DNA of 64,000 bases. Origin: Lagopus muta (lineage: Eukaryota; Chordata; Aves; Galliformes; Phasianidae). This document shows positions 1 to 10,750 of the stretch, one piece after another. The notes under the pieces were generated by a model. The model ran no database searches. It saw nothing but the letters and a program-made list of their open reading frames with translations, and had not been told where the DNA came from. The position numbers and the translations under genes are program-made. Every line of letters starts with the position of its first letter. The first letter of the stretch is position 1. The stretch spans positions 9,754,501 to 9,818,500 of the forward strand of contig NC_064447.1 of NCBI RefSeq assembly GCF_023343835.1, given 5' to 3'.

Positions 1-717
1 AAGCAAATTTCAAGAAAGCACAAGGTTTGCTTAAGTCACGCTGTCAGAAATACCATCTGTCTGTGCCTCCCAGCGTGTCTGGAGCTGTCATCTCATGCAG
101 GTGTCACAAAACTATATTGTACTGTTTGGAGAGAGCCATGCTGCTGTTCTGCAGTACAATTACAGTGATGGCTTGTGCTGAGACACAGTAAGTTCGATGT
201 TAGATCACTGCCTTGGCAGGGCTACAGCTTCAGACTGTAATACAGGTAAAAGGCAGAGACTGCTCACTTGAGCATGGAAAATGGGCAAGCAGCATTTCCC
301 TGGTTCTGAGTAGGCTGCTCATGGGGTACTGCATTTTTAAATGTAACCTGTACAGATGAGGAGATTTCAATCCAATAAGAATCTGGAAAATGTTCAATGC
401 CAGAATAAAATGCTGAGTCTCATATTGGGAACTTAAGCTCTGAATTTGCTTGGATTTGGTCTGAGGGAAGGGACCTGGTCTCCTCTGGGTGTACTCATGT
501 GATTTTTAACTTTTTTTTTTTTTTAAAGAAGGAAGAATTTTTAAGTAATCCGTCCTCAATTTAGGACTGAGTTCAGGCTGCCTAGAAGTAGAAACAGACC
601 TTTGTTAATATCCAGAGAGCACCTTCATGAGCTGCACTTTCCATCTACTAACCAAGCTGCTCATAGATCAGGGCAGCACTGCCAAAGGGCCACCAACACC
701 CTCAGCCTTGCTCTCAC
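1..717 (-). other. TEKT4 intron 1, 5' part
   Basis: The donor GTGAGAG begins at 717 on the minus strand. From there to the left edge I see no sequence that could encode the next tektin segment, so intron 1 is longer than 717 bp and leaves the window. It holds a T-run near 511-524 and no recognisable repeat or RNA gene. Confidence 0.7.
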
Positions 718-723
718 CTTCAG
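711..723 (-). other. Splice donor, TEKT4 exon 1
   Basis: On the minus strand the sequence reads CTGAAG|GTGAGAG, with the exon's last base at 718. It matches the AG|GTRAG donor consensus. It cuts exactly after the Lys codon where tektin-4 similarity stops; the read-through codons (VRARLRVL...) do not look like tektin. Confidence 0.85.
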
Positions 724-1281
724 CATCTCCCTCTCCACCTCATCACAGACCAAGTCTGGGGGCTGCCTCCTCTCCCGACACTGCAGATTATCAGTTGCAA
801 TGGCATAGGGCACCTCGGTGGCATCGAGAGCCCTTTCCAACCTCAGCTTCTGGGCTGCCAGCAGGTTGGTCTCTGCGTCCAGCTCCTCAATCTCCTTCTG
901 AAGCTCTGTCTTCCAGAAGTGGATGTCCTGCAGCCGCTGGCCCAGGGCAGCCGTGGAATCCTTCTGGGCACGCTGGGTGGCAGCTGCGGTGCTCTCAGAC
1001 AGCTCTTTGGCTTCATCCCTGTTGCGCTCGGACTCCTCGCAGCTGGCGAAGGCCTTGTGGTACAGGTTGTAGTTGCTCTGGTGCCACTCCGGAGGCAGGT
1101 ACTTGGCAGTGCGGAAGCCGGCTGTGGCTAGGCCGCTGGAGGAATCGGGTCCCGTCTTCAACGCTGCCTCATAAACCTTCATGGGTAGCTGGGTGGCGGG
1201 CACTGACTGCGGTGCTGGTTCTTTAGTCAGCGGCACCCGGGCGGGCGCCGGGCCGCTGGGGCTTCCCTCGGGATGCTCCAT
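718..1281 (-). CDS. TEKT4: Tektin-4, first coding exon (partial gene)
   Basis: This exon encodes the N-terminal 188 residues of tektin-4, a filament protein bound inside the doublet microtubules of motile cilia and sperm flagella. The frame contains the TEKT4-type N-terminal stretch LTKEPAPQSVP (residues 18-28), SSGLATAGFRTAKYL (about 48-62) and the tektin block LERALDATEVPYAIATDNLQ (148-167), followed by CRERR. Most of residues 75-150 are charged and coiled-coil-like. The C-terminal tektin signature (RPNxELCRD type) is absent because it lies in later exons. The start at 1281 is the ATG with a perfect Kozak context (GCCGCCATGG). The open frame continues 17 codons upstream only to a TTG at 1332, which is not a plausible eukaryotic start. 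The exon ends CTGAAG|GTGAGAG, a good donor after codon 188 (phase 0). Codons read past 718 are intronic. The remaining exons lie beyond the left edge. Identification rests on remembered family sequence; confidence is high. Confidence 0.93.
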
Positions 1282-1319
1282 GGCGGCCGGGTCTCCTCTA
1301 GGCCGCGCCGCGTCCTCTC

Positions 1320-1333
1320 GTTGCCATGGCAAC
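1320..1333. promoter_or_regulatory. Perfect palindromic RFX X-box
   Basis: GTTGCCATGGCAAC is its own reverse complement and fits the RFX consensus GTNRCC-N(0-3)-RGYAAC exactly. It lies 38 bp upstream of the TEKT4 ATG. RFX factors (RFX2/RFX3, often with FOXJ1) are established activators of motile-cilium genes, so a site here fits a tektin promoter. Occupancy is inferred, not shown. Confidence 0.85.
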
Positions 1334-1341
1334 GACAGCAG

Positions 1342-1528
1342 CCAATGAAGAGGCGGGTCCCCCCACTGCGAAGGGAAACCCGAGGCGGTGACGGAAGAAC
1401 GGCCCGCCCCTTGTTACCCCAACCGCCAATCAGAGCGTCGCTTCGCCATGAGGGCCCCGTCGATAGGGTGAGCGCCGGCCGGCCCCGCCTCCAAGCTGCT
1501 TGTTGCCGTGGTGACGGGGACACCCAAT
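1342..1528 (+). promoter_or_regulatory. Three same-orientation CCAAT boxes
   Basis: CCAAT pentamers at 1342-1346, 1426-1430 (CCAATCA) and 1524-1528 all read on the plus strand, 84 and 98 bp apart. CCAAT is the NF-Y core, and NF-Y and RFX sites often co-occur in promoters. From TEKT4's side they read as ATTGG. They could equally serve a plus-strand transcript leaving the same island. Confidence 0.5.
1502..1515. promoter_or_regulatory. Second, degenerate X-box
   Basis: GTTGCCGTGGTGAC matches the X-box consensus with one mismatch in the right half (GGTGAC instead of GGYAAC). It lies about 170 bp upstream of the perfect site, inside the same CpG island. It could be a weaker RFX site or chance. 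Confidence 0.45.
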
Positions 1529-1567
1529 CGGGACGCAGCAAGGCCTGCGGGGAGAGCTGCTGGTGTC

Positions 1568-1656
1568 ATGGCGGCGCCCCTGAGGCGGTGGCAGGGTTTC
1601 CCTGCGTAGGCCGTGCGGTGTAACTGCTGTAGCTTTCCCGTGCTTGTAAAAATAAA
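1568..1656 (+). other. Possible short divergent transcript (micro-ORF and poly(A) signal)
   Basis: On the strand opposite TEKT4, the CpG island holds a 13-codon frame (MAAPLRRWQGFPA, 1568-1609). It is followed by AATAAA at 1651-1656 and a T/G-rich stretch at about 1690-1702. Together they resemble the end of a short promoter-associated divergent RNA. A GG|GTGAGC at about 1468 could be a donor for a spliced version. No homology is recognised, and such motifs arise easily by chance. Confidence 0.15.
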
Positions 1657-1815
1657 GATATGCTGAAACGTCCACATTGCTTTCTGGCTCCTCTTTTTGT
1701 GCTGAAGAACTTCTCTGTGCAATGGAGATTTTTTTGAAATAAGAGAGGAGCCTGACAGGATTCTGGCCCTTGGTGCCCGTGGGAGGGGGGCTTATTCCCA
1801 AATCCTAGCGTCGTC

Positions 1816-1880
1816 GGATGGCTTGGATTAGAAGGGACCTTAAAGATCTGCTTCCAGGCCTACTGCATCACTGCAACCCC
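1816..1880 (-). mobile_element. CR1 LINE 3'-end fragment
   Basis: GGATGGCTTGGATTAGAAGG followed by GACCTTAAAGATC matches the reverse complement of the CR1 3' end. It is short and diverged and lacks the terminal 8-bp repeats. Confidence 0.75.
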
Positions 1881-2369
1881 AAATGCTCACCCCTGAGGCT
1901 GTTGGTGGCCATGTCAGGTGCTGTGAAATCCGTCTGCTGCGGCAGCCCCCCGTGTAATTCTCACCTGAAGGCACACGGACAGCTTATGCTCGAATTTAAT
2001 TTAATTTCAGGGCGTTTGCCATCACTGAGCAGGAGGGGAAGGCAAGGCTCAGTGCAATGGGAGGATGCTGGAGAGCGCCGTGACAACAGAGGGCACTCTC
2101 GTCCTTGGGCTGGGCGCATCTCTCCTTCAATGTCTTTTAGAGGTAGAAAGTAGAAAAGAAAAAGCCGTGCGGTCTGCCCAGTGCCACCCAGGCCAGCGGG
2201 CTCCTTGGAGTCCAGGAGAGGGATGCCTGGACTGTACCTCGGCTGCATAAAATAGCAGATGAGTGTGCTCTGAGCCCACAGAAAATCCAGTCATTCTTCC
2301 TACAAGATCTTGTGCTCTTTATAAAGAGGTCAGTTGGTTGGTTGCTTCTGATAGGGAGCTTGAATCTGG

Positions 2370-2417
2370 AAAACACAGTGTGCATCTGTGGGCAAAACAC
2401 AGTGTGCATCTGTGGGC
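2370..2417 (+). repeat. 24-bp exact tandem duplication
   Basis: Two identical 24-bp units (AAAACACAGTGTGCATCTGT plus GGGC) abut at 2393/2394. The lack of divergence suggests a recent slippage or duplication event. Confidence 0.9.
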
Positions 2418-2709
2418 TGGCAGCACGGCCATAGCACAGCTTCCCTGCCATCCAGCAGTGTTGTAAAGGAGACTGAATTCCAGCAGAGATGAGAAAGTGT
2501 TTTTCTCTGAAGATTTCAAAGGAGCTTTTATTAGTGGCTTTTGATCATAGCCCGTTCAGTGTCACCCAGGCAGTTCTGCAGAACTGCCCACTAGGGCCAC
2601 AGTGGGATGTGTCTAAGATTGGAAATTTAGCAGCAAACTGTGCTGTGTGACTTGATGTGACTGGTAAGTTTTAATCTTCAACAGCAGAGAAACACAAATG
2701 TACACATAT

Positions 2710-2744
2710 AAAAAAAAAATAAAGGAAAAAAAAAAAAAAAAAAA
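2710..2744 (+). repeat. A-rich tract
   Basis: Two runs of A (2710-2719 and 2726-2744) are separated by a short TAAAGG-like spacer. No retroposed gene body is recognised upstream, so a poly(A) tail origin cannot be supported. Confidence 0.8.
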
Positions 2745-3307
2745 GTAAACTCTTCCTGATCCACTGCAAGCATTACTTCAGTGAGCAGTCTTATGGTTGT
2801 TATCCCAAATGGACACTGCTTCAAGGAACAGATGGAAATGGAGAGTGTTACTGTCAGGCTAGGTTTTTGTTGTTGTTTTGGTTTTGTTTTTTGTTTTCTT
2901 GTTTTCTGTCAGTCCAAGCCTGCTTTCAAATCTTCACAGACACATCTTGTCCTAACAGGCTGTATATCACATCACTGCAAGAAAGAAAAGCAAAACCTAT
3001 TGGCACCTGACAGATTCAGGTGTTCCCATAATTATCCAGGGCAGACCCAGGGACCCTGTGTTTCAAGGCTCTTCAACAGCCATGTGATTTAGTATGCCAC
3101 TGTAACATATAAATTATTAACCGTTATCCAAGATGTTTCCGGATCACAAGATGACAAAATATACTGGAAGAGAAGAACGGGAATGTTTTCCAGCTCAAAT
3201 ATTTTGATGTGCAATAGATTAAGATTTCTCTTGGCCAGAATCCTTTCTAAGGGGAACAGTTTCCCCTTCACGAGGTTTGCTGACTGCTGCTGTTGCTTTT
3301 CCCTGTC

Positions 3308-3330
3308 TTTTTTTGTTTGTTTGTTTATTT
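3308..3330 (+). repeat. (TTTG)n microsatellite
   Basis: A T-run is followed by about four TTTG units grading into TTTATTTG. It is a short simple repeat. Confidence 0.75.
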
Positions 3331-6233
3331 GATTTATTAAATTAGTGGGAGAGGAGTACAGTTCTTGCAAATGCAGAAGGGAAATTTCCCTTGCATCCTA
3401 ATAGCAGAGAAGTTCATTTCTTGTCTACAGCATGGAAGAAATAACTTGTCCAAAGGAAGTTGGTCTGAATCCTTTCCTTTTCTTCGCAAAGGCATTCAGA
3501 AGAGCTTGAAAATGTGACCCACTTCCACTGTCACACCTCTCCAAGCAGGGGCCAATACATTATGTAGTATTCTGAAAATCTGATTTTCAAGTGATGATGA
3601 TGCTTTGGAGGCTGCTTCTCAGAATCTGTTCTGCAAATATCAGCGCCTTGAGTGCAGGGGACCTGCTGAAGAGAAGAACCCGACTTCCTTTGTTATTCAC
3701 GCAACAGAATGTCAGCACATGGGGGCTTTACCGTGGTCTCTTTCTTGGAGTAAATAAGTTTAATTGCTAATTTAATGCAGTCATGTCAGCAAAGAAATCA
3801 GAATCAAAACCAAGAGCACACCTCCATCTTTTGCCATATGTTTTCATGGGAGAAGGATCTTTGTTCTCATGTACAATGCTGAAACCTTGCTAAATATTGG
3901 AGAGCACATCACAAACCTTTACTTTGCCAGCTATAAAGAGATCTACTGCATATAAGCTATAGACTGTTTTCCTGGCATAAACATAATTTGCTAAGAAATG
4001 TAGAACCAAAATCTGAGCTGATGCAAAGCTGCGTGTGTTGCTTTGCCTTGGCAGACAAAAGAACTCAGGGGAAACTGCTGCTGAGGCAAAGAAGAATGCA
4101 GGGCCAACAAATTCTGGATTGCAAAGCCTTGATTTGCAGGCTTTAGGGAGGCAGCAGAGATACCGTGCTGTCTACAAGTGTGTCCTTTGTCTTGGGAATG
4201 GGCTTTCTGCTCCCAGCACCCAGCACCAGCTGTGTCTGTGCTTCAGGAGAGAGATGCAGATCCCCTCCCAGCTCTGTCCCAATTCCTGTGGAGAGAAAAT
4301 GTGGTTGGCAGGGAGATGTGGTTCCTTTGCATAAAAGCAGTACCGTCACTTTCATATCTCTGTTGTGAAGTGCCAGAAGGTGTTTACCCCCTCTCAACTA
4401 ATGTAGTGGAGTGGGCAAAGAAAGCTGAGCAGCTTCCCTGGGCAATTGGACTGGCTGATGGGCTTTGAAGTGCTCACTGCTGACAAATAACCAGTCATGC
4501 ACAAAGGCAAGCAATCAGTCACACACAGTCAGGAAATACCATCTAGCATTTAACTGTAATTCAGCATTTTGCAATGAGGAGAAAAAAACATATCTGAGAT
4601 GGACGGTTAGTACATTGAAGTTCATATGGGATGTTAAAGGCGCATTGACCTGAGCTGCCTGTTCTCAGGACAGACTGGCTTGAAAATTTAGTCTCCCTTT
4701 TTGTGTTCACAATGGACATTCTTGTGCTGAATTGTCTGCAGAGCAATGAAAGGTGGCTTTCACTGCCTGCTTGATGCCAGACCCCAGTCCTGCTGTTTGT
4801 ATTGGTGCTACCACCACATCACAATTCACACCAAGGACCGTAAGCAGCTCACTGTTTTACATACATGAAATGCTGCAGCCAAGGATCCTGTGAATCAGAC
4901 AGGCATTCACAAAACCTCTTCAATTTACATTGAATCTTGTCACATTTGCTGCTGTTTGAACACTCCAGTTTCTTGAGTCATCTTGAGCAGATGGTTTTCC
5001 ACATGTACACTGACCAGGATTAGAAGTCCTAGGACTGGTGAGGATTTGTGCGGCAGAGGCAGGACAGGAGATGCCTTCTCAGCATTGCAAGGCAAGGTCT
5101 ATAAATACTGGGGGCTGGGAGCACTGCTTCAGAAAAGCCCACTGCTTGAGCCAGGGCCTAATTCTCCTCATGGCAACCCACTTGTCACAATTTGACTCAG
5201 TTTGACTGTGAGTGGAACATTGATTTTCTTTATTTAATATAGCATCATTATACTTTTTATCTGCTGGCTGCATACCCCAGTGATGAGTACCATAGCAGGG
5301 TGATGGATAGAGAGCATAGTGCATTCGTCTAGATGATAGATAGGAAGACAATGTGGTGAATTAGTTCAGAGGAGAGAAAATACAGTCAATTATTTTACAT
5401 AAGGCAGAGTCTGGTACTCACAATCTCTGCCTGAGAGCAACAGAACACATGAATAAAAAGATGAAAGAGTTCAGAAGTGAAATTTTTGTTTTAGTATCAA
5501 CATATGGGCAAAACATTACATTTCAGCTCTAGAAATAAACATGTGCTAGCCTTGGGAGCACTGATGTTTAGCAAAAGACGGAGACCAAAGGTTATCTAAG
5601 AACATAGGCATTGTTTTTATACCATGTCATATTGCTGAAATTTGACGTGTCTCTGCTGATTTGAACCTAATCACCCCCTCCTATAATATGATAGTTTCAG
5701 ATAACGTTAATTATTTGTAGCAGTATTAGCACTGCTTCTAAAAAGCAGTTATTTTACAAACAAAATGAAGCGTAAATGGAGCCATTCCAGCATGGATGAA
5801 AACCCCATTTAAAGCTTCATTTCCCAGCCTGATATCTCGGAGGCAGCCTGTGTTTGATGAGAGCCTTACAGCGGGTAGGCTGTTTGAGGGACAGCTATCT
5901 GTGCCAGGACAACACTGTTTTTATTTTTATTTCCCACCAGCTTGGAGAGTTTGCACTTCCTGAAATCCATCTTGATGGGACAACATCAATCAAATCAGTT
6001 TCTTTATAGCACAGGGAATGGGAGCCTTGTCAGAAGGTCAGGATTTCTGTGCCAGCAGGTTTGATTAAAACACTGGGAAGACACGAGGGAGAGGGCAAGT
6101 TTGTCTCACCTGTGTGACACCTTCTTGGTGAGCCACAGTTCATTGGCAAACTAGTTTAGTTCAGTAGGTCAATGAAATGACACCGATAGAAAATTTGATC
6201 GCATGCTTACAACAGGACATTTTCCTTCTTTGT

Positions 6234-6290
6234 TGCGGGGGAGTTGGACTAGATGACCTTTAAGGTCCTTCCAACTCACAGCTTCATGCT
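6234..6290 (+). mobile_element. CR1 LINE 3'-end fragment
   Basis: GGAGTTGGACTAGATGACCT followed by TTAAGGTCCTTCCAACTC is the sense CR1 3' end. The terminal ATTCTATGA-type repeats have decayed. Confidence 0.85.
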
Positions 6291-9200
6291 GTGACCAGTG
6301 CTTTTTCCACAATCCAGGACTTGGACTAAACAAAGCAGCTCAGCTCTGTGAGCTCTTAACTGCTCGTGCTCCCTTTCTGAGAAAAAATTATGTATATAAA
6401 TGAACATTTACCAGTGTAGGGAATGAAACCCTCAGATGTTCCCTAAAACCAGGCCTGGGCAGAGGGATGAGTAATGAAGAATTAAAATCCAGAATGTGAA
6501 CATGAGAAAGGATCTGAATGTGACTGTCTTTAATACATAGGGAAGCCTACAACCAGGTTTCCTTTTGAGGAGCCAAGGGTTACTGATTCTTCAGGACACG
6601 CTTCCCTTGCTAGGAGATATTAAGTACAGCATTTCACAGTGATATGGATGCTGTGGAGTGTTGTTCTGTTCTGACAGCCTCCCAGTATCAGCCACTGAGT
6701 AAATCTTCATAAACTAGGGAGAAAATGGAAAAGTAATATCCTTGTCTTAGGAGCTAACTTAATCAAATCTGTACGTTTGAGTAATATGCATGGTATATAT
6801 TACTCTCTTCTTACTAATAGCAAATGTGACACTAACAGATCTCCTGCAAAGCTATTAGTCGTTGGTAAATATTTACTTAGCAGCATCATCTTATTTCTTT
6901 TTGCATGAATCATTTGCTCTTAATATCATCCTATTATTATTCTTATTGCCCGATCGGTCCCCTAAATTGCCAACACTGTCTCTGTTCCCTGTCAGACACC
7001 AGCTCAGCAGTTGACTTCCTGACACATTGTTTTGGGTGATAAAACATTGGTTCTAGAAGCCCTGAAGGCAGTAGATGGTGAACATTTTCTGTAACTTCCA
7101 AATATGACAAAAAAATTAGTAATATAATATTCCCTTAGGAAAGAGTAAACAAAAAAAATTGGCTTATTCTCTCAGACACTCTAAAGCAGAGGCAATGAGA
7201 AGTGAAGTTATTCAACAAATGCCTGGACCAAACTGACTATAATTCTTTGGAGAAATGTGGGTGTATCTCTGCTGGGAAAGTGAAAATTAAAGATGAGTAC
7301 ATTGGGTTCAGCAAAGCTCAAGGTCTCTTTTTTTTTCAAACAACAAGTCACGCATCCATGACCTAACCTAGCAGGAGGCTGTTTGCTTCTGTCTCTCTGC
7401 TGATGACACCCGGCTCTGTCTCAAGCTGGCTCGGCCGCTCAGGAAGCTGTTTTGGGTGGCAGAAAAAATGAACCCAAGCCTTGGATGCTCTGGAGAGGCC
7501 AGTGTGCTGCTGTGGGATTTACAGACATGGGCTGTGCTCCCAGTGTGAGACAGCCTGACACCAAGCCCACCACTGTAATTCCCTGGCCTTACATATTCCC
7601 CAGAATATATCTTAGTTATCATACCTGGCTCCTTTCCTAGGACTGAGTCCAAAACTGCTTCTGATCTTGACTGCTGGAGTATTTGTGTAAACACAGCATG
7701 CTGTACACCCTCCAAGCACAGTCCCCAGCGAGTCGGCTGCGGTTCTCCCAGACAACAGCTTGATGTTAAGATCCCCCATTATCAATGGTTTGACTTTTAG
7801 AAAGCCGTCTACATAAACAAAGCCTATTTATCCTGTGATTGTGCCCTGGAGACTGTCCTACAATCACTTTCATTTCCCCTTCTGCTTTCCAAGGCAGTTC
7901 CTGTCCCCGCGGCGCCGGGAGTTCGGTGTGGATCGCTCCCAGCTGCGTGCCTGCATGGTGTGGTGTGGCATGGCGTGATGGGGAGGCTTGGTCACTCGGT
8001 TCCCTCAGCTAAATAATGAATGTTCTGTCTGAAAATGGTTGAGAGAGACTCCTGACCCCTCAAAAAACTACACAAGAGTGGCTCAATAAGTGGGAATATG
8101 AGGGAAATTAAAATTTAATAGAAATTAACTGTGAAGATAATGAACAAACAAGCTTTCGTTCTTAAAAAGATACAGCAAACACAATTTCAAGACCTTTGGT
8201 TGTTGATAACAGAAACCCATGTTTCCTTGCTAACTGTCCCTCAGACAAACTCTTCTTTTTTGATCTTGATTGTCCTATAACAATTGACATTCAGGGAACT
8301 GCCAGCACATTCCATGAAAACTTTTGCTTATGCAAAAGGAGAAATTTTAGTGAAAGAACATTGCAATGAGTTTACTCTCTTCTTGATTGTCGCATTCTCT
8401 TCCATCTTACCAAAGAATTGATGCCTTTTACAGTGGATAGGGAATATATTGACATGGTTGAGCATCTTGCATGATTTGCCCAGTGACAGACGGCACTGGA
8501 TCAAGTGATGGAAGTGGAAGTGAGAGCCCATTTGTGCCCATGAGTGCCCCTTTTTGAGTTTTTTAATCTATTGCATGTTTACATGGGAAAATCAGGCAAA
8601 TTAACCTGTGCTAATTAAGGACTTGAACTTAAAGTGGATTCGTCAAACTGCATTCAGCCTCTGTGTGAACAGAATTAGAGACCTTTATTTGTTTTGTTGT
8701 GATTTGCCTCCAAAATGCACTAAGATAAACCAAATTAAGTTCGTTTGTTGCTGTTGTTCCAAAGAAATATGTGATGTGTGCTCATTCGTTTTAAAAGTTC
8801 TTTAATTAATTTTGCAGAAAATGTCCCTGTGCAGACACATCAACATTCCTAATAATATTTGGCTGGAATGCAAGATAATAGCGAAGTCCAGGCTCAAATA
8901 AAAGGGATGAATCATCTCTAAATCACATGTTAAGATATAATAGGATAAAGGACAATTGTTTTGCTGGAGAGAAACTTCTATGCACTGCCCAGCCGAAGGG
9001 TCTGCCACAGCTCTCACCCAGCAAATTCACTGGTGGCAGTGTTCGATTTGTGAGGCTTTGTCACTCAGGACTCTAAAAATGAGCACAATATTGAATCAGA
9101 CCCAACCCAGAGACATGTGAGGGTCCAGTCCCCACCAAGCTGTGAGGTACCAAGTGCTGTTTTGGAGCTGCATCCCACATCCCACATCCTTTGGTCCATC

Positions 9201-10494
9201 GTCAGAACCATGGGGTCACGCAGTGCTCCCATGCACACAGCTCTAAAACCAGGGGCACTCTGCAAAAGCCCAGAATGTTACTTCATCTTTGCATTAGTAC
9301 ATCCCCAGATAGAAGCAGTGAACTTTATAGTGGAGGTGACTCCCTCTGCCAGATAAAAAAATAAAAAGCTGAAATGCCTACCCATTACTTAAGCACACAC
9401 GGACCCATTTTCATAGCCTTCATCTCCTCTGCCCCTGGAAAAACAGCTCCTTGGAAATTATAGTAATTGTTTTATTCTCTTTGATCTCCACTAATAAAGC
9501 TATGGACTATCACTCAGCAGGAGCTGTTTCTCTTAGTTAGGATCTTTCCAACTGTACTTACATTAGGAAGGCTCTGGGGAAATTTCAGTAAATGCACTTG
9601 AAAAGAGCTCTGCAAAACTGCTTAGACTTTCTGTGAAAAATATTTCCCCTGCATTTGTTCACTGGCTGCTCAGAACACTTCTCAGCTTGTTTGTTTTTCC
9701 CTTTATTGCAGTTGTTGTTGGACTGAGGTGAAAGCTAGAGGAGAGAGTTGTGACTCCGTGTCAAGAGATCTTATGGCAGCCAAAGAACAGAGAGAAAATT
9801 TCTGCATCCCAGACAAGTCACTGTGGAAATCACACTTGAGAAATGTAGCTCTTGCTCTGCATATTTTACTGTCCAACCTCAGAAGGGAAGAAGGAGGAGT
9901 GATGAACGTGCACTGATCCTCCAGCAGGAAAACCTTCATTTCTAAGGTGTAACATAAGAGCCTCCAGCACCCGCAACCACATCCCATTAGAGAAAATATC
10001 ATTTAGTTCCCTATGCAGGCAGCATGGGCCTGACTTAAAAGTAGCACGGCACCTCACCTTCATGGATATCAGTGTAAATTGAGGCTCCTACATTTGAAAG
10101 TCCCATTGCACAATTTTATGCATGCAAATGGTTGGGACTGTTGCCCTTTGGTTGTGGTGCCCTGCAAGGACTGTGGTGCACTGGTAAGGACTGGGAAAGC
10201 TGGTGGGTCAGCACATTACTTCTCCAAGTTATGGCTTGTGAGGCAAACTGGGAAGGTGCTAGATTTTGTGTTTAGTGCTCAGGCTTTAAGTACCACAGCC
10301 ATAACTATGGGTCACCTTGGTTGGTCAGCGAGGCAGGGACCAACACAGGCAGCAGCAAGTAGTTCCTGGCAGGCAGAGTTTCCATAGAGCTGGTGAATAT
10401 ATGGACTGCAGGAAGATGCAAAGACAAACCCAACCCTTTGAAATGGTACTGCATTTCAAGTGAAGCAAGCACAAAGGTCCACACATTGGGGCAC
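6291..10494. other. Noncoding interval, no gene seen
   Basis: No exon-like frame is recognised. A small CpG-rich patch lies near 7901-7952. The rest is AT-leaning unique sequence with an octamer ATGCAAAT at 10122-10129. Confidence 0.6.
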
Positions 10495-10750
10495 CTGTAT
10501 GGGAACTGCTGAATCATGGCCTGAAACTCTGATTGAGCACCTGAGGCAAGCAATAATTCAGCCCTGGGAGCACAGGTGAAGAAAATTCTCCTGTGCTACT
10601 GGAAGGGGTGGAGCATGGATGCAGCTCTCCTAAGAACTGACTACCAGGAGGGAAGGATCTCTTTTAGAGATTGCTCCTCTTGGAGTTTTCTCAGTGAGCC
10701 CAGGACAAAGGTAAACTTTCCATCCATTCTTCTTTAGTGTGATAACCTCT
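10495..10750 (+). repeat. Unnamed interspersed repeat, copy A
   Basis: Copy A shares an ordered series of blocks with a second copy at about 28582. The blocks are TATGGGAAYTGCT, GGCCTGAA, GAGCACCTG, CAGGTG, CCTGTG, AAGGGGTGGA, a TTGGAGT block and GACA(A)AGGTAA. Collinear similarity over about 250 bp marks them as two diverged members of one dispersed family. It is not CR1. It could be a solo-LTR or a non-autonomous element, and no coding capacity is visible. The ends are approximate. Confidence 0.6.

Larger units (their letters stand above)
930..1620. promoter_or_regulatory. CpG island over TEKT4 exon 1 and promoter
   Basis: This block is strikingly GC- and CpG-rich compared with the AT-leaning, CpG-poor DNA elsewhere in the window. 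It covers most of the TEKT4 first exon and about 340 bp upstream of its ATG. It contains GC boxes (GGCGGG at 1352, CCCGCCCC at 1403), an ETS-like CGGAAG at 1392, three CCAAT boxes and X-box motifs. No TATA box is evident, as expected for a CpG-island promoter. The edges are judged by eye. Confidence 0.8.
1881..6230. other. Noncoding interval, no gene seen
   Basis: No frame here carries a recognisable domain or exon-like structure. The interval holds a 24-bp exact tandem pair, A-rich tracts near 2710-2744, a TTTG microsatellite near 3308-3330 and otherwise unique, moderately AT-rich DNA. Confidence 0.6.

Noticed and set aside
1..660. TEKT4 exon 2 in the left 660 bp
   Set aside because: No minus-strand frame resembles the tektin segment expected after residue 188, and no convincing acceptor with downstream tektin similarity is visible.
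627..1226. 199-codon plus-strand frame opposite the TEKT4 exon
   Set aside because: It is a GC-driven shadow of the tektin frame, with no recognisable domain. The opposite strand has clear tektin-4 similarity and a donor site.
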